A DNA stretch of 64,000 nt from JAIQFF01 sp963788505 (GCA_963788505.1 CAWBGY010000005.1:496001-560000); one strand, 5' to 3'; counted from the first letter of the stretch, positions 41,790-51,401 are shown. Numbers and translations are program-made. The notes: a model not told the origin generated them from the sequence alone.

Positions 41790-43649
41790 ATGGCCGCCGA
41801 CCTGCTAGCTCGCTTAAAACAGTCCCACGTCTTGTGCGATGGTGCAACCGGGACCCTGCTATACGCCAAGGGAATCTTCATCAATCGTTGCTATGACGAA
41901 TTGAACGTGGCGCAGCCCGACCTGATCCGTGATCTCCATCATGAGTATTTGCAGGCGGGTGCGGAGATTATTGAAACCAATACCTTTGGTGGAAATTCGT
42001 TTCGCCTGGCGCGCCACAGCCTGGAGAACCGGGTCCGCGAAATCAACCTCGCGGGGGCCCATTTGGCCAAAGAAGCTGCCAAAAGCTTCGACGTCTGGGT
42101 AGCTGGTTCGGTGGGCCCTCTGGGGGTTCGTATCGAGCCGCTCGGCAAGACCGGTTTCGAGGAAGCCCGCGCCGCCTTCCGTGAACAAATCGCAGCCCTG
42201 GTCGAAGGCGGGGTCGACCTGCTGATGCTGGAGACATTCGGCTACGTCGAGGAACTTCACCAGGCGATTCTGGCTGCCCGGGATGTTGATGCCAAAATCC
42301 CGGTGGTGGCCCACGTGACCATCGATGAAGACGGAAACTGCCTCGACGGCTCGACTCCGGAGAGCTTTACGCCGCGGATTGAAAGCTGGGGCGTCGACGT
42401 GATCGGTTGTAACTGCAGCGTGGGCCCGGTGGCAATGCTGGACGTTATCGAGCGTGTTCGTGCGCTCACTTCGCTGCCCCTGGCGGCCCAGCCCAATGCC
42501 GGCATGCCGCGATCGGTGGAGGGTCGCAATATCTACTTGTGCTCCCCCGAGTATATGGCCAGTTATGCGCGCAAGTTCGTGGCTGCGGGAGTGCGCCTGG
42601 TGGGCGGATGCTGCGGCACGACCCCGGAGCACATTCGAGTCATGAAATCGGCTTTGCGAGCGGGTGAAGCCCGGGCCAAAGCCAATCCGTCAAAGGCCAA
42701 GAGCGAGGCCGCGTTAAAAGCCGCTCCTGCGGTTCCGCTGGAAAAGCGGTCCAAGATTGGCGCGAAGATTGCCGCCGGCGAATTTCTGACCATGGTGGAA
42801 ATCGTCCCGCCCAAGGGGACCGACATCCGCAAGGAAATTGAAGGCGCGCGTTTTCTGAAGTCCGTGGGCGTGGATGCCATCAATATCCCGGACAGTCCCC
42901 GGGCCTCGGCGCGGATGAGCAACCAGGCCTTGTCCCTGCTGGTGCAGCAGGAAGTGGGCATCGAAGCGATCTTGCACTACACCTGCCGCGACCGCAATGT
43001 GCTGAGCATGCAATCGGACCTGCTGGGCGCGGCGGCGTTGGGGATCCATAACCTGATCTGCATTACCGGCGATCCGCCGAAGATGGGCAACTATCCCGAC
43101 GCCACGGCAGTCTTTGACGTGGATGCGATCGGCCTGGTCAACATTGTCCACAATCTCAACCGGGGCCTGGATATCGGCGGCAATCCGCTGGGAACGGGCA
43201 CGTCATTTGTGATCGGCGTGGGGGCCAACCCGGGCGTACCGAATATCGACGAGGAGATCAAACGCTTCGAATACAAGGTCGAAGCCGGCGCCGAATGTGC
43301 GGTCACTCAGCCCGTGTTCGATCTTAAGCTGCTCGAAGCCTTTCTGCGCCGCATCGAGCATTGCAAAATACCTGTGATTGCGGGAATCTGGCCGCTGGTC
43401 AGCGTCCGCAATGCCGAATTCATGAAGAACGAGCTGCGGGTCTCGGTGCCGGACTCGATTCTGGAACGCATGGCCGGGGCCAAAACTCCCGAGGCCGCTC
43501 GCGAAGAAGGGATTGCCATCGCCCGCGAGATGCTGATCGCGGTACGGGGGATGGTGCAGGGCGCCCAAATCAGCGCGCCCTCGGGACGGTATTCTTCGGC
43601 GGCGGACGTGCTTGAGGCCCTGGGGACTTCCCCACGCACCACGGCTTGA
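41790..43649 (+). CDS. Bifunctional homocysteine S-methyltransferase / methylenetetrahydrofolate reductase
   Basis: A 619-residue fusion of the YitJ type. The N-terminal half (1 to about 290) is the zinc-dependent homocysteine methyltransferase: DGATGTLL at the start, zinc cysteines in GCNCSVGP and GGCCGTTPEH. The C-terminal half (about 315-600) is MTHFR: EIVPPKGTD, INIPDSPRASARMSN, ICITGDPPKMGNYP and the flavin site region. A Lys/Ala-rich linker joins them. It can make 5-methyl-THF and pass methyl groups to homocysteine, so it serves methionine synthesis. Start at ATG 41790. Confidence 0.9.
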   Translation: MAADLLARLKQSHVLCDGATGTLLYAKGIFINRCYDELNVAQPDLIRDLHHEYLQAGAEIIETNTFGGNSFRLARHSLENRVREINLAGAHLAKEAAKSFDVWVAGSVGPLGVRIEPLGKTGFEEARAAFREQIAALVEGGVDLLMLETFGYVEELHQAILAARDVDAKIPVVAHVTIDEDGNCLDGSTPESFTPRIESWGVDVIGCNCSVGPVAMLDVIERVRALTSLPLAAQPNAGMPRSVEGRNIYLCSPEYMASYARKFVAAGVRLVGGCCGTTPEHIRVMKSALRAGEARAKANPSKAKSEAALKAAPAVPLEKRSKIGAKIAAGEFLTMVEIVPPKGTDIRKEIEGARFLKSVGVDAINIPDSPRASARMSNQALSLLVQQEVGIEAILHYTCRDRNVLSMQSDLLGAAALGIHNLICITGDPPKMGNYPDATAVFDVDAIGLVNIVHNLNRGLDIGGNPLGTGTSFVIGVGANPGVPNIDEEIKRFEYKVEAGAECAVTQPVFDLKLLEAFLRRIEHCKIPVIAGIWPLVSVRNAEFMKNELRVSVPDSILERMAGAKTPEAAREEGIAIAREMLIAVRGMVQGAQISAPSGRYSSAADVLEALGTSPRTTA

Positions 43650-43740
43650 TATTTTTGGCTTGCCGTCCCGCACCCCCACTCTTTCCGGCGGACCCGACAT
43701 CATCCTGGGTGGATTAGAATAGTGGCAGGAGCAAGTCCCT

Positions 43741-43968
43741 GTGGCTAAATTTGAAGAGTGCCTCCAGCGTCTGGAAAAGATCGTGCAAGAACTGGAAAAG
43801 GGCGAAGTGTCCCTGGAAAAATCTCTGACGCTGTTCGAGGAAGGGATGCAGCTTTCCGCCGCATGCCGCAAGGAACTGGAAGAGGCGGAAGGCAAAGTGG
43901 AAATTTTGCTGAAGCAGAACGGCAAACTTCAGGCCGAAGCCTTCGAACCGCCCTCGCGCAAACCTTAA
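43741..43968 (+). CDS. xseB: Exodeoxyribonuclease VII small subunit XseB
   Basis: A 75-residue coiled helical protein with the XseB motif FEECLQRLEKIVQELEKGEVSLEKSL split across a turn, then LFEEGMQLSAACRKELEEAE. It binds the large subunit XseA, which is not in the window. The start is GTG at 43741. In many genomes xseB precedes the prenyl synthase gene, as it does here. Confidence 0.9.
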   Translation: MAKFEECLQRLEKIVQELEKGEVSLEKSLTLFEEGMQLSAACRKELEEAEGKVEILLKQNGKLQAEAFEPPSRKP

Positions 43969-43981
43969 GGTGCTTCTGTGC

Positions 43982-44107
43982 GGGTCGGACACTCCTGTCC
44001 GACGCCTTTGACTTTGGATTGGTACTGACTTGTACCCCCTCACAATCGAACAACCATCATCCAGATCAAGATCAAATTCAAAAGCGTCGGACAGGAGTGT
44101 CCGACCC
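43982..44107. repeat. 24-bp inverted repeat (GTCGGACACTCCTGTCCGAC)
   Basis: Perfect 24-bp arms at 43982-44005 and 44084-44107, 78 bp apart. Each arm is itself nearly palindromic (GTCGGACA..TGTCCGAC). The pair fills the gap between xseB and the prenyl synthase gene and ends 27 bp before the latter's start. Confidence 0.88.
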
Positions 44108-44134
44108 ACACCGGCGATTGTTATACTCAGCCGC

Positions 44135-45016
44135 ATGCTCAAACAGACTTTGGAGCAGGGCCAGGCCCTGACCGACGCGGCACTGGAGCGTCTGCTGCCG
44201 GCAGCGACCCAGCGTCCGGTATCGATCCACCAGGCAATGCGTCACAGCGTGTTTGCCGGCGGCAAGCGGCTCCGCCCCATTCTCTGCGTGGAGGCGGGGC
44301 GCATGATTGCCGGTTCCCTTCCCGCGGGCATTGAAGACCTGGGGGCCGCGCTGGAAATGCTGCATACCTATTCCCTGATCCACGACGATCTGCCCGCGCT
44401 CGACAACGATGATCTGCGCCGCGGACGGCCCACCTGTCATAAGGCGTTTGGCGAAGCCATCGCCATTCTGGCGGGCGATGCCCTGCAGACCCAGGCGTAT
44501 GAAGTGCTGTCCCGGCTGCGCTGCCCGGCCGAATCCCGGGTGCGCATTATCGAAGAAATCGCCCACGGCACGGGGACGATCGAGGGCATGATCGGCGGCC
44601 AGGTCGTGGACCTTGAAGCCGCCCACACCAAGCCCGATCTCGCCATGCTCGAGTACATCCACCGGTCCAAGACGGCGGCCCTGATTGCCGCCAGCGTGGT
44701 CAGTGGCGGACTCTATGCCAAAGCAGATGAGAAAGCGGTCGACAAGTTGCGATCGTTTGGACAGTCCATCGGCCTGGCCTTTCAGATCGTGGACGATGTG
44801 CTGGATGTCACCCAAACGTCCGAGCAACTGGGGAAAACGGCGGGGAAAGACACGGCGGCGGAGAAGGCAACTTATCCGGCGTTGTTCGGGGTCGAAGAGT
44901 CGTTGAAGAAGGCAAGCGCACTGGTTGAATCCGCGCTGGCTTCGCTCGATGACTTCGGATCGCAGGCTGAAGTTCTTAAAGACCTGGCCCGCTTTCTGGT
45001 CGAGCGGAAGAAGTAG
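44135..45016 (+). CDS. Short-chain polyprenyl diphosphate synthase (FPP/GGPP type)
   Basis: A 293-residue E-isoprenyl synthase. GGKRLRP (42-48) binds IPP; the first aspartate-rich motif DDLPALDND begins at D84, and the second is FQIVDDVLDVT. The residue before the first motif pattern (LEMLHTYSLIHDD) has no bulky blocker two positions upstream that I can judge, so product length (C15 or C20) is open. The start at 44135 follows a TATACT-like -10 at 44122-44127 after only seven bases, so the message may be nearly leaderless. It serves quinone, carotenoid or undecaprenyl synthesis. Confidence 0.9.
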   Translation: MLKQTLEQGQALTDAALERLLPAATQRPVSIHQAMRHSVFAGGKRLRPILCVEAGRMIAGSLPAGIEDLGAALEMLHTYSLIHDDLPALDNDDLRRGRPTCHKAFGEAIAILAGDALQTQAYEVLSRLRCPAESRVRIIEEIAHGTGTIEGMIGGQVVDLEAAHTKPDLAMLEYIHRSKTAALIAASVVSGGLYAKADEKAVDKLRSFGQSIGLAFQIVDDVLDVTQTSEQLGKTAGKDTAAEKATYPALFGVEESLKKASALVESALASLDDFGSQAEVLKDLARFLVERKK

Positions 45017-45117
45017 GGGCTTCCCTAAAGGCAATCGGACGGTCGTAGTTAGGCCCGTAGGCCGCGCGGCGCGGGTTGCTATCCCTTGCAGCCTGTCTGT
45101 ATTCTTTCTCGACTGAC

Positions 45118-45896
45118 ATGTCCGCGCTCCCACTCGATATTCTGGCCCTGGCTGCCCACCGCGATGATGTAGAACAGACCTGCGGCGGAGCGCTGCTCAA
45201 GATGGCGCAACGCGGACATCGCACCGGGATCCTCGATCTCACCCGAGGTGAAATGGGAACGCGCGGCAGCGCCGAAGAACGCGCCCGCGAGGCCGCGGAT
45301 GCCGCGAGAATATTACGCACCTGCTGGCGGCAGGCGCTCGACATTCCCGATGGGCGGGTGGAGAATACCTGGGAAAACCGCCTGAAAATTGTGCGCGTGC
45401 TCCGCCAGCAGCGGCCGCGGGTGGTGATCCTTCCTTACTGGAAGGGACGGCACCCGGACCATTACACGGCGTCGGTGCTGGGTTATGAAGCCTGCTTTCT
45501 GGCCGGACTGGCCAAGCTGGATGTTGGCACGGAAGCACTGTCGGCGGGACGCCTTCAGGACAGCCGACGGGACGCCGGCGCTGAGGAGCTAATTCCGCAT
45601 CGGCCCTTCAAGTCATCTATGCCACGCTCTACTACGACGTGCGCCCAACCTTTGTGGTCGATATCACCGAACAGTTCGAGACCCGGTTGCAGGCGCTGAT
45701 GGCTTACAAATCGCAGTTCAGCGACCAGGACGCCGGCAAGGGAATCTTCCCTGCGCGGGATGAAATACGTTCGCGGACCGAGGCGATGGCTCGCTTCTAC
45801 GGCATGTTGGGCGGCGTGACTTATGCCGAGCCCTTTCTGCAGAAAGAAGTGGGGCTGGTGGATGACTTGACCGTAATTCCGGTGAAATCGATCTAG
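45118..45896 (+). CDS. bshB1: Bacillithiol biosynthesis deacetylase BshB1, frameshifted
   Basis: This LmbE/PIG-L-type zinc deacetylase removes the acetyl group from GlcNAc-malate. The N-terminal motif is LDILALAAHRDDVEQTCGG, with LTRGEMGTRGS and KGRHPDHYTASVLGYEACFLAGL (in two parts) following. The frame then stops being homologous at HRPF, and the family end (VIYATLYYDVRPTF, DITEQFETRLQALMAYKSQF, RFYGMLGGVTYAEPF) continues in the next frame. One missing base near 45607 restores a 259-residue protein. No bshA or bshC in the window. Sequence error is likelier than a pseudogene. Confidence 0.85.
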
Positions 45897-46001
45897 TTCG
45901 CGGTGGCCCGTGACCGTCTTGTGGCGAGAAACGCGGCGCGTGAGAAAAGCAGTTTCGTGATAACCCCGGTTTTCAGTTCGCAGTTCTCGGTTCTCAGGTG
46001 C

Positions 46002-46670
46002 TTATTTTTTTACCGCCACCGCCACTCCATCGCGAATCGGCAGAATTGTCGTGAACAGATCTTTCGAGTTGTAGAGCAGCCGGTTGAATTCCAGGATGGC
46101 CTTGGTCGAAGCCTCGGACGGATTGCTTTGCGCGACTTTTCCGCTCCATAGAACGTTGTCGGTAACGAACAGCCCGCCTTTACGCAGGTGCGGCACGGCC
46201 AGTTTGAAGACCCGGGGATAGTCTTCTTTGTCCACGTCGTTGAAAATGATGTCGAAATCCTGCTTCTCCTCGGAAAGAAGCTCCAGCGCATCGCCCGTCT
46301 TGAGGGTAATTTGTTTAGTGACGCCAGCACGATCGAAATAACGCCGGGCTTCGTCAGCTTTCTTGCGGTCGCCATCGGTGTAGATCACGCGGCCGCCTGC
46401 ACCCACCGCGCGGGCCCACCAGATGGTAGAGTAACCAACCGCCGAGCCCAGTTCGAACACGGTCTTGGCATTGATCATCAGGGCCAACTGATACAACACG
46501 CGGCCCACCGCGGGTCCGACGATAGGGATGTTCCGCTTGGTAGCCTGCGCTTCGATCTCCGTCAGCACCTCGTCGCGGGCAGGAAGCATGGAGTAGATGT
46601 AATCTTCGACGGCGCCGGCGGTGATTCCGCCCATGCGCCAGGGAGCATTGTTGTCGCTTGGTAGAGCCAA
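46002..46670 (-). CDS. Class I SAM-dependent O-methyltransferase
   Basis: A 222-residue methyltransferase of the YrrM/catechol-O-methyltransferase-like group. SAM motif VFELGSAVGYSTIWWA, an acidic residue after the second strand (IYTDGD), and DFDIIFNDVDKEDYPRVF, the metal-binding-like section. The C-terminus LFTTILPIRDGVAVAVKK is usual. Acceptor unknown. UPF0173 starts upstream on the same strand with a 20-bp gap, so they are likely cotranscribed. Confidence 0.85.
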   Translation of the reverse strand: MALPSDNNAPWRMGGITAGAVEDYIYSMLPARDEVLTEIEAQATKRNIPIVGPAVGRVLYQLALMINAKTVFELGSAVGYSTIWWARAVGAGGRVIYTDGDRKKADEARRYFDRAGVTKQITLKTGDALELLSEEKQDFDIIFNDVDKEDYPRVFKLAVPHLRKGGLFVTDNVLWSGKVAQSNPSEASTKAILEFNRLLYNSKDLFTTILPIRDGVAVAVKK

Positions 46671-46690
46671 GTGATCTCCTTAAAAGTTTG

Positions 46691-47392
46691 CTACGAAAGC
46701 GTTACGCCCGGCGCCATCTCTATTACCTCTACGCCGGGCACAAGTTTCTGCAGATCGCCCGGCCTGCCCGTGAGCACAGGGAACGTTCCGAAGTGCATCG
46801 GGACGATCGTCTTCGGCTTGAGCAGATTGCAGGCATAGGCGGCTTCCCGCGGCGACATCGTGTAGTGGTCGCCAATCGGCAGCAGGGCAATCTGCGGCGC
46901 ATAAAGGTCGCGAATGATCGCCATGTCGCCGAACACGTTGGTGTCACCCGCATGATAAATCTTTACCCCGTTGGAAAACTCGATCACGTAGCCACAGGCC
47001 TCGCCGCCGTACACGATCTGGTCGCCATCCGTAATACCGCAAGAGTGGTCGGCATGCACCATGGTGACTTTGATGTCGCCCACGGCCTGGGTTCCACCCT
47101 TGTTCATGCTCGATACCTGCTTTACACCCTTCTTTTCCAGCCAGTGTGCAAGTTCGGGGATGGCCACCACCGCAGGATTATGCTTCGTGGCGATTTCAAC
47201 TGCGTCTCCGATATGGTCGAAGTGGCCGTGGGTGCAGAGCAGAACATCCACTCTCTTGATGGACTTTTCCTTCTCCGGGCACTTGGGATTGCCCATCACC
47301 CAAGGGTCGACGATGAGGGTCTTACCGGCTGGAGTTTCAATACGAAAGGTCGCATGGCCGAGCCACGTAAGTTTGATTCCGTTCAGGTTCAT
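46691..47392 (-). CDS. UPF0173-type metal-dependent hydrolase
   Basis: A 233-residue metallo-beta-lactamase-fold protein. The metal motif is THGHFDHIGD (H55, H57, D59, H60), with TMVHADHSCG, IYHAGDTNVFGDM and PMHFGTFPVLTG as the later ligands. It begins LTWLGHATFRIE, as UPF0173 (YtkL-like) proteins do. Substrate unknown. ATG 47392 is chosen because upstream sequence is not homologous. Confidence 0.9.
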   Translation of the reverse strand: MNLNGIKLTWLGHATFRIETPAGKTLIVDPWVMGNPKCPEKEKSIKRVDVLLCTHGHFDHIGDAVEIATKHNPAVVAIPELAHWLEKKGVKQVSSMNKGGTQAVGDIKVTMVHADHSCGITDGDQIVYGGEACGYVIEFSNGVKIYHAGDTNVFGDMAIIRDLYAPQIALLPIGDHYTMSPREAAYACNLLKPKTIVPMHFGTFPVLTGRPGDLQKLVPGVEVIEMAPGVTLS

Positions 47393-47516
47393 GATTGAGT
47401 GAGCTCGCAATCGGCAATTCGCAATCTGCGCTTCGAAGGCACGATCCAACGCATCGGAAGGGCGGCCCAAACGCCAGGTGCGAAATTCCAGAAGCTTTAG
47501 TTTAATATGAATCGCC

Positions 47517-48071
47517 ATGGCTGAGTTGAAGGTCCTGCTTACGCGTGAACAGATCGCCCAACGTGTGGCTGAAATGGGCGCAGAAATCAACCGGGACTAT
47601 GCCGGTCAATCCGTCATCCTTCTGGGCGTGCTGAAGGGTGCAGCTATTTTTCTGAGTGATTTGGCGCGCCAGCTGCAGATTGACAGCACTTTCGATTTTA
47701 TCGGCGTTTCCAGCTATGGCAACCGGCCCAGCCCGGTCCAGGAACTGAAATCTGGTTGGGATTCCACCGGCGAGGTGCGGATGACCAAGGACATGGACCA
47801 AGCCATGATCGGAAAGAACGTGATCCTGGTGGAGGATATTCTCGATACCGGGCTCACGTTGACCTACCTGAAGAAGCTGCTCATGGCGCGCCAGCCGAAG
47901 TCGCTGAGGATCGCGGCGTTGCTGGACAAGCCGTCGCGCAGAAAGCAACCCATCACGGCTGACTACGTAGGCTTCAGCATTCCCGACGAATTCGTGGTCG
48001 GTTATGGTCTGGACTACGCCGAGAAGTACCGCAATCTTCCAGACATTTGCATCGTGCCGCGGGAAGGGTGA
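47517..48071 (+). CDS. hpt: Hypoxanthine phosphoribosyltransferase
   Basis: A 184-residue type I phosphoribosyltransferase for purine salvage (hypoxanthine or guanine plus PRPP to IMP or GMP). The PRPP loop is VILVEDILDTGLTLTYL; the family motif LLGVLKGAAIFLSDL is near the start and GVSSYGNR follows. The base-contact end DEFVVGYGLDYAEKYRNLP is complete. It is divergent from UPF0173. Confidence 0.93.
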   Translation: MAELKVLLTREQIAQRVAEMGAEINRDYAGQSVILLGVLKGAAIFLSDLARQLQIDSTFDFIGVSSYGNRPSPVQELKSGWDSTGEVRMTKDMDQAMIGKNVILVEDILDTGLTLTYLKKLLMARQPKSLRIAALLDKPSRRKQPITADYVGFSIPDEFVVGYGLDYAEKYRNLPDICIVPREG

Positions 48072-48214
48072 ACGATCGTGGGCCCTTGCGCTCTTGCCCC
48101 ACGGCTTGTTTTCGCGTCGAGCGACCTCGACAGCTTGCCACCGACAGATTAGTAGGATTCAGATTGCTTGACCGGGTACGGCTGAATCCGGTCCGCCCAG
48201 ATCGGCTGTTATGA

Positions 48215-49984
48215 TTGAGATTCGTGGAAACCACTGTGACTGAATTCGATCGCCTGAAAGTTGAGCCTCTGCTGCTCGAGGTGGCGGACGTCGTCAACAC
48301 CACCCTCGACCTGGATACCACGTTGAGCCGGGTGGCGGAACTGGTGCGCAAAGTCATCGACTACGAAATTTTCGCCATCCTGCTGGTGAATGAAAAGGCG
48401 CAAGACCTGCGCATCCGTTTCCAGGTGGGATACGCGCGCGAAGTTGCCGAGCGGGTCAAGATCAAGATCGGCGAGGGAGTAACCGGACTGGCGGCGCAGC
48501 GGCGCGAGGCCATTCTGGTGGACGACGTTTCCAAGCATCCGGAATACATTTCCGCGGCCCCCAATGTGCGTTCAGAGCTGGCCATTCCGCTGATCGTGAA
48601 GAACCGGGTCATCGGCGTATTGAATCTGGAAACCCACGAAGTCGGCCGCTTTACCGAAGAACACAAGCGACTGTTGACCCTGATTGGTTCGCGCATGGCG
48701 GTAGGGATCGAGAATGCCCGGCTACACACCCGCACCACGCGCCAGGCACGCACCCTGGTTTTGCTGAACGAGATCGCGCGCGAGCTTACTTCCATTCTGA
48801 ACGTGGATGAGTTGCTCAAGCGCATTGCCGAACTGCTCAGCCGGCTGATCGATTATCAGATGTTCAGCATCCTGCTGGTGGACGCCGCGGGAGAAAAATT
48901 GCAGCACCGGTTCTCCTTGCGCTTCCAGGAGAACATCCAGCTTAAGCATGACGTGCCGCTGGGCGATGGCTTGGTCGGCTATGCTGTGCGTCACCGGCAG
49001 GCTGTACTGGTTCCCGACGTCAGCAAGGATTCGCGCTACATTCTACTGAATCCGGAGACCCGTTCGGAACTGGCGGTGCCACTGATTTACAAAGACAAGG
49101 TCATCGGAGTACTGGACCTGGAGCACACCAAGCGGGGATTCTTTACCGACGATCATAAACGCACCGTCACCACGCTGGCCGCCCAGGTTGCAATAGCCAT
49201 TGAAAACGCCGTGCTCTACGAGCAGATCGCCCGCCAGGAAAAGCGCCTGGAACGCGACCTCGCGCTGGCCCGGGAATTGCAATTCCGTCTGCTGCCACAA
49301 TCGTTGCCCAAGTTGGCGAACCTGGAGGTTGCGGCCAAGTTTGCACCCGCCCGCGCCATTGGCGGCGACCTGTACGACTTCCTCAATTACTCTCTCGACC
49401 ACCTGGGAATCGTGATCGGAGACGTCAGCGGCAAAGGCGCCCCGGCGGCGATTTATGCCGCGCTGGTCAGCGGCATATTGCGGTCGCACGCTCCTATTGA
49501 GCCGGGACCAGCCGAGATGCTGCGGGCGGTCAATTTTTCCCTGGGAGAGCGGCGCATTGAGGGCCAGTTCGTCTCGCTTATCTATGCCGTATGGGACGAC
49601 CGCAACCGGTCGGTGAAGATCGCCAATTCGGGGCTGCCGCGCCCTTTGTATGTCCACGACGGCAAGATTGAGGTCATCGAAGCCACCGGCCTGCCTCTGG
49701 GCCTGTTTGACGATGCCGAGTACGACGAGTTCACCTTTAAAGCCAAACCCGGCGACATGTTCGTGTTTTTCAGCGATGGCATTCTGGATGCCCGCAACAG
49801 AGCCGGCGATATGTTTGGACGCCACCGCACCGAAGCCATCATCGCGAGCTGCGCCGACATTTCGGCCGATTGTGTGGTCAAGTCGCTGTTCAAGGCGGTG
49901 ACGGAACATGCCGCCGGAGAAGAGGCTTTCGACGACGAGACCGTGGTTGCCATCAAGGTGAAAGGCGAACCCAAGCGCAAGTGA
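48215..49984 (+). CDS. GAF-GAF-PP2C serine phosphatase (RsbU-type)
   Basis: A 589-residue signalling protein. Two GAF sensor domains (about 20-165 and 190-345) are followed by a coiled linker (EKRLERDLALARELQ) and a PP2C/SpoIIE phosphatase domain (about 375-585) with GGDLYDF, IGDVSGKGAPAA, FSDGILDARN and DDETVVAIKV. All metal aspartates appear present. Such proteins control anti-sigma or STAS switches, but no RsbV/RsbW-like gene is near. The start is uncertain: TTG 48215 or GTG 48224; the ATG at 48211 is out of frame. It overlaps lysA by four bases. Confidence 0.88.
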   Translation: MRFVETTVTEFDRLKVEPLLLEVADVVNTTLDLDTTLSRVAELVRKVIDYEIFAILLVNEKAQDLRIRFQVGYAREVAERVKIKIGEGVTGLAAQRREAILVDDVSKHPEYISAAPNVRSELAIPLIVKNRVIGVLNLETHEVGRFTEEHKRLLTLIGSRMAVGIENARLHTRTTRQARTLVLLNEIARELTSILNVDELLKRIAELLSRLIDYQMFSILLVDAAGEKLQHRFSLRFQENIQLKHDVPLGDGLVGYAVRHRQAVLVPDVSKDSRYILLNPETRSELAVPLIYKDKVIGVLDLEHTKRGFFTDDHKRTVTTLAAQVAIAIENAVLYEQIARQEKRLERDLALARELQFRLLPQSLPKLANLEVAAKFAPARAIGGDLYDFLNYSLDHLGIVIGDVSGKGAPAAIYAALVSGILRSHAPIEPGPAEMLRAVNFSLGERRIEGQFVSLIYAVWDDRNRSVKIANSGLPRPLYVHDGKIEVIEATGLPLGLFDDAEYDEFTFKAKPGDMFVFFSDGILDARNRAGDMFGRHRTEAIIASCADISADCVVKSLFKAVTEHAAGEEAFDDETVVAIKVKGEPKRK

Positions 49985-51321
49985 ACCGCAGCACAAACCT
50001 GAGCGCGGGCCGCCCCCCGGCCTTTTCCTATCGCGAAGTGCGAAAGGGATTTCTTCGTCGCCATCCGGTTGGGTCCGCGCTGCAATGTGACGAGGTCCGC
50101 TTGGACCGCCTGGCGGAGCGTTTCGGAACTCCCCTCTACGTCTATTCCGCATCGGCGATTCGCCAGCGAATGGCCAGCTTCGAGAACGCTTTCCGCAAAG
50201 TTCCCCACACGGTCTGCTATTCGGTCAAGGCAAACTCCAGTTTGGGCATTCTTCGTCTGCTGGCGGGAATGGGATGCGGCTTCGATGTGGTCTCCGGCGG
50301 AGAACTGGAACGGGTCTTGCGCGTGGACCGCCGGGCCGCGAAAAGAGTCGTATTCTCCGGCGTGGGCAAGACCGCCGAGGAGATGCAGGCGGCGCTCAAA
50401 GCCGGCGTCATGCTGTTCAATGTGGAAAGCGAAGCCGAACTCTGGCGCCTGGCCGAATGTGCGGCCCGCACCCGGGAAAAGGCACGGATCGCGTTGCGCG
50501 TGAACCCGGATGTTCCGGCCAACACTCATCCTTATATCTCGACCGGCCTGCAGCAGCACAAGTTTGGAATCCCCATCAACAAAGCGCGGAAGTTGTATGC
50601 CCAGGCCTCCGGGACAAAGTATCTCCGTATTGCGGGCGTGAGCGTGCATATTGGCTCGCAGATCACGGAGGTGCAGCCCTTCGCGCTGGCCATGGAGCGG
50701 GTGGCCGAACTGGTGCGGGTGCTGCAAGACGATGGCCATCGTATCGAATACGTGGATGCGGGCGGCGGCCTCGGCATCGCCTACCAGGAACGATCGCCGC
50801 AGGACTTCGCCGAGCAAGCCGCCGAGTATGCGGACGCGTTGCTGCGTCCTTTGCGCGGGTTGAAAGTGCGTCTCCTGCTCGAACCGGGCCGCTCCATCGT
50901 CGGGCCCGCCGGCGTTCTGCTGACCCGCGTGTTGTACCGGAAGACGAACGGTCCCAAGCAGTTTCTGGTAGTGGATGCGGCGATGAATGACCTTCTCCGG
51001 CCTTCGCTTTACGACGCGTATCACGAGATCGTTCCGGCACGACTCGATGCCAACACTGCGCGACACGAAACTGTGGACGTGGTCGGCCCCATCTGTGAGA
51101 GTGGAGATTTTTTTGCGCGCGGCCGCGAACTGCCCGTGGTCAACGAAGAAGACCTGTTGGCCATTCTCGACGCCGGAGCCTATGGCATGGCGCTTGCGTC
51201 CAACTACAATACGCGGCCGAGGCCGGCGGAAGTGCTGGTCGATGGCAAATCAGTGAAAGTCATCCGGCGGCGGGAAACGATGGACGATTTGCTCCGGCCG
51301 GAAACGCAGTTACGGGCTTAG
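49981..51321 (+). CDS. lysA: Diaminopimelate decarboxylase
   Basis: A 446-residue fold-III PLP enzyme making lysine from meso-DAP. PLP lysine K83 is in YSVKANSS; the phosphate-binding region includes VDAGGGLGIAY and LEPGRSIVG; the substrate motifs are CESGDFFARGR and NYNTRPRPAEVLVDG. The start is GTG at 49981, overlapping the stop of the phosphatase (GTGA). The two genes are not functionally related as far as known, so the overlap is a genome-packing feature. No other lysine gene is in the window. Confidence 0.93.
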   Translation: MNRSTNLSAGRPPAFSYREVRKGFLRRHPVGSALQCDEVRLDRLAERFGTPLYVYSASAIRQRMASFENAFRKVPHTVCYSVKANSSLGILRLLAGMGCGFDVVSGGELERVLRVDRRAAKRVVFSGVGKTAEEMQAALKAGVMLFNVESEAELWRLAECAARTREKARIALRVNPDVPANTHPYISTGLQQHKFGIPINKARKLYAQASGTKYLRIAGVSVHIGSQITEVQPFALAMERVAELVRVLQDDGHRIEYVDAGGGLGIAYQERSPQDFAEQAAEYADALLRPLRGLKVRLLLEPGRSIVGPAGVLLTRVLYRKTNGPKQFLVVDAAMNDLLRPSLYDAYHEIVPARLDANTARHETVDVVGPICESGDFFARGRELPVVNEEDLLAILDAGAYGMALASNYNTRPRPAEVLVDGKSVKVIRRRETMDDLLRPETQLRA

Positions 51322-51401
51322 TGATTCGTTTGTCAGCCTGAGCCGGGATGCTTCTTCGCTCGTCAGGAACCGGCCGCAGCGAAGCTGCGCCGTTCAGATC
51401 A

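Noticed and set aside
3185..44107. Repeats as CRISPR arrays
   Set aside because: Repeats are inverted, composite or contiguous tandem, without unique equal-length spacers, and no cas gene is present.
1..45896. Calling the frameshifted genes pseudogenes
   Set aside because: Each has only one or two single-base shifts and no other damage, which fits sequence error better than decay.
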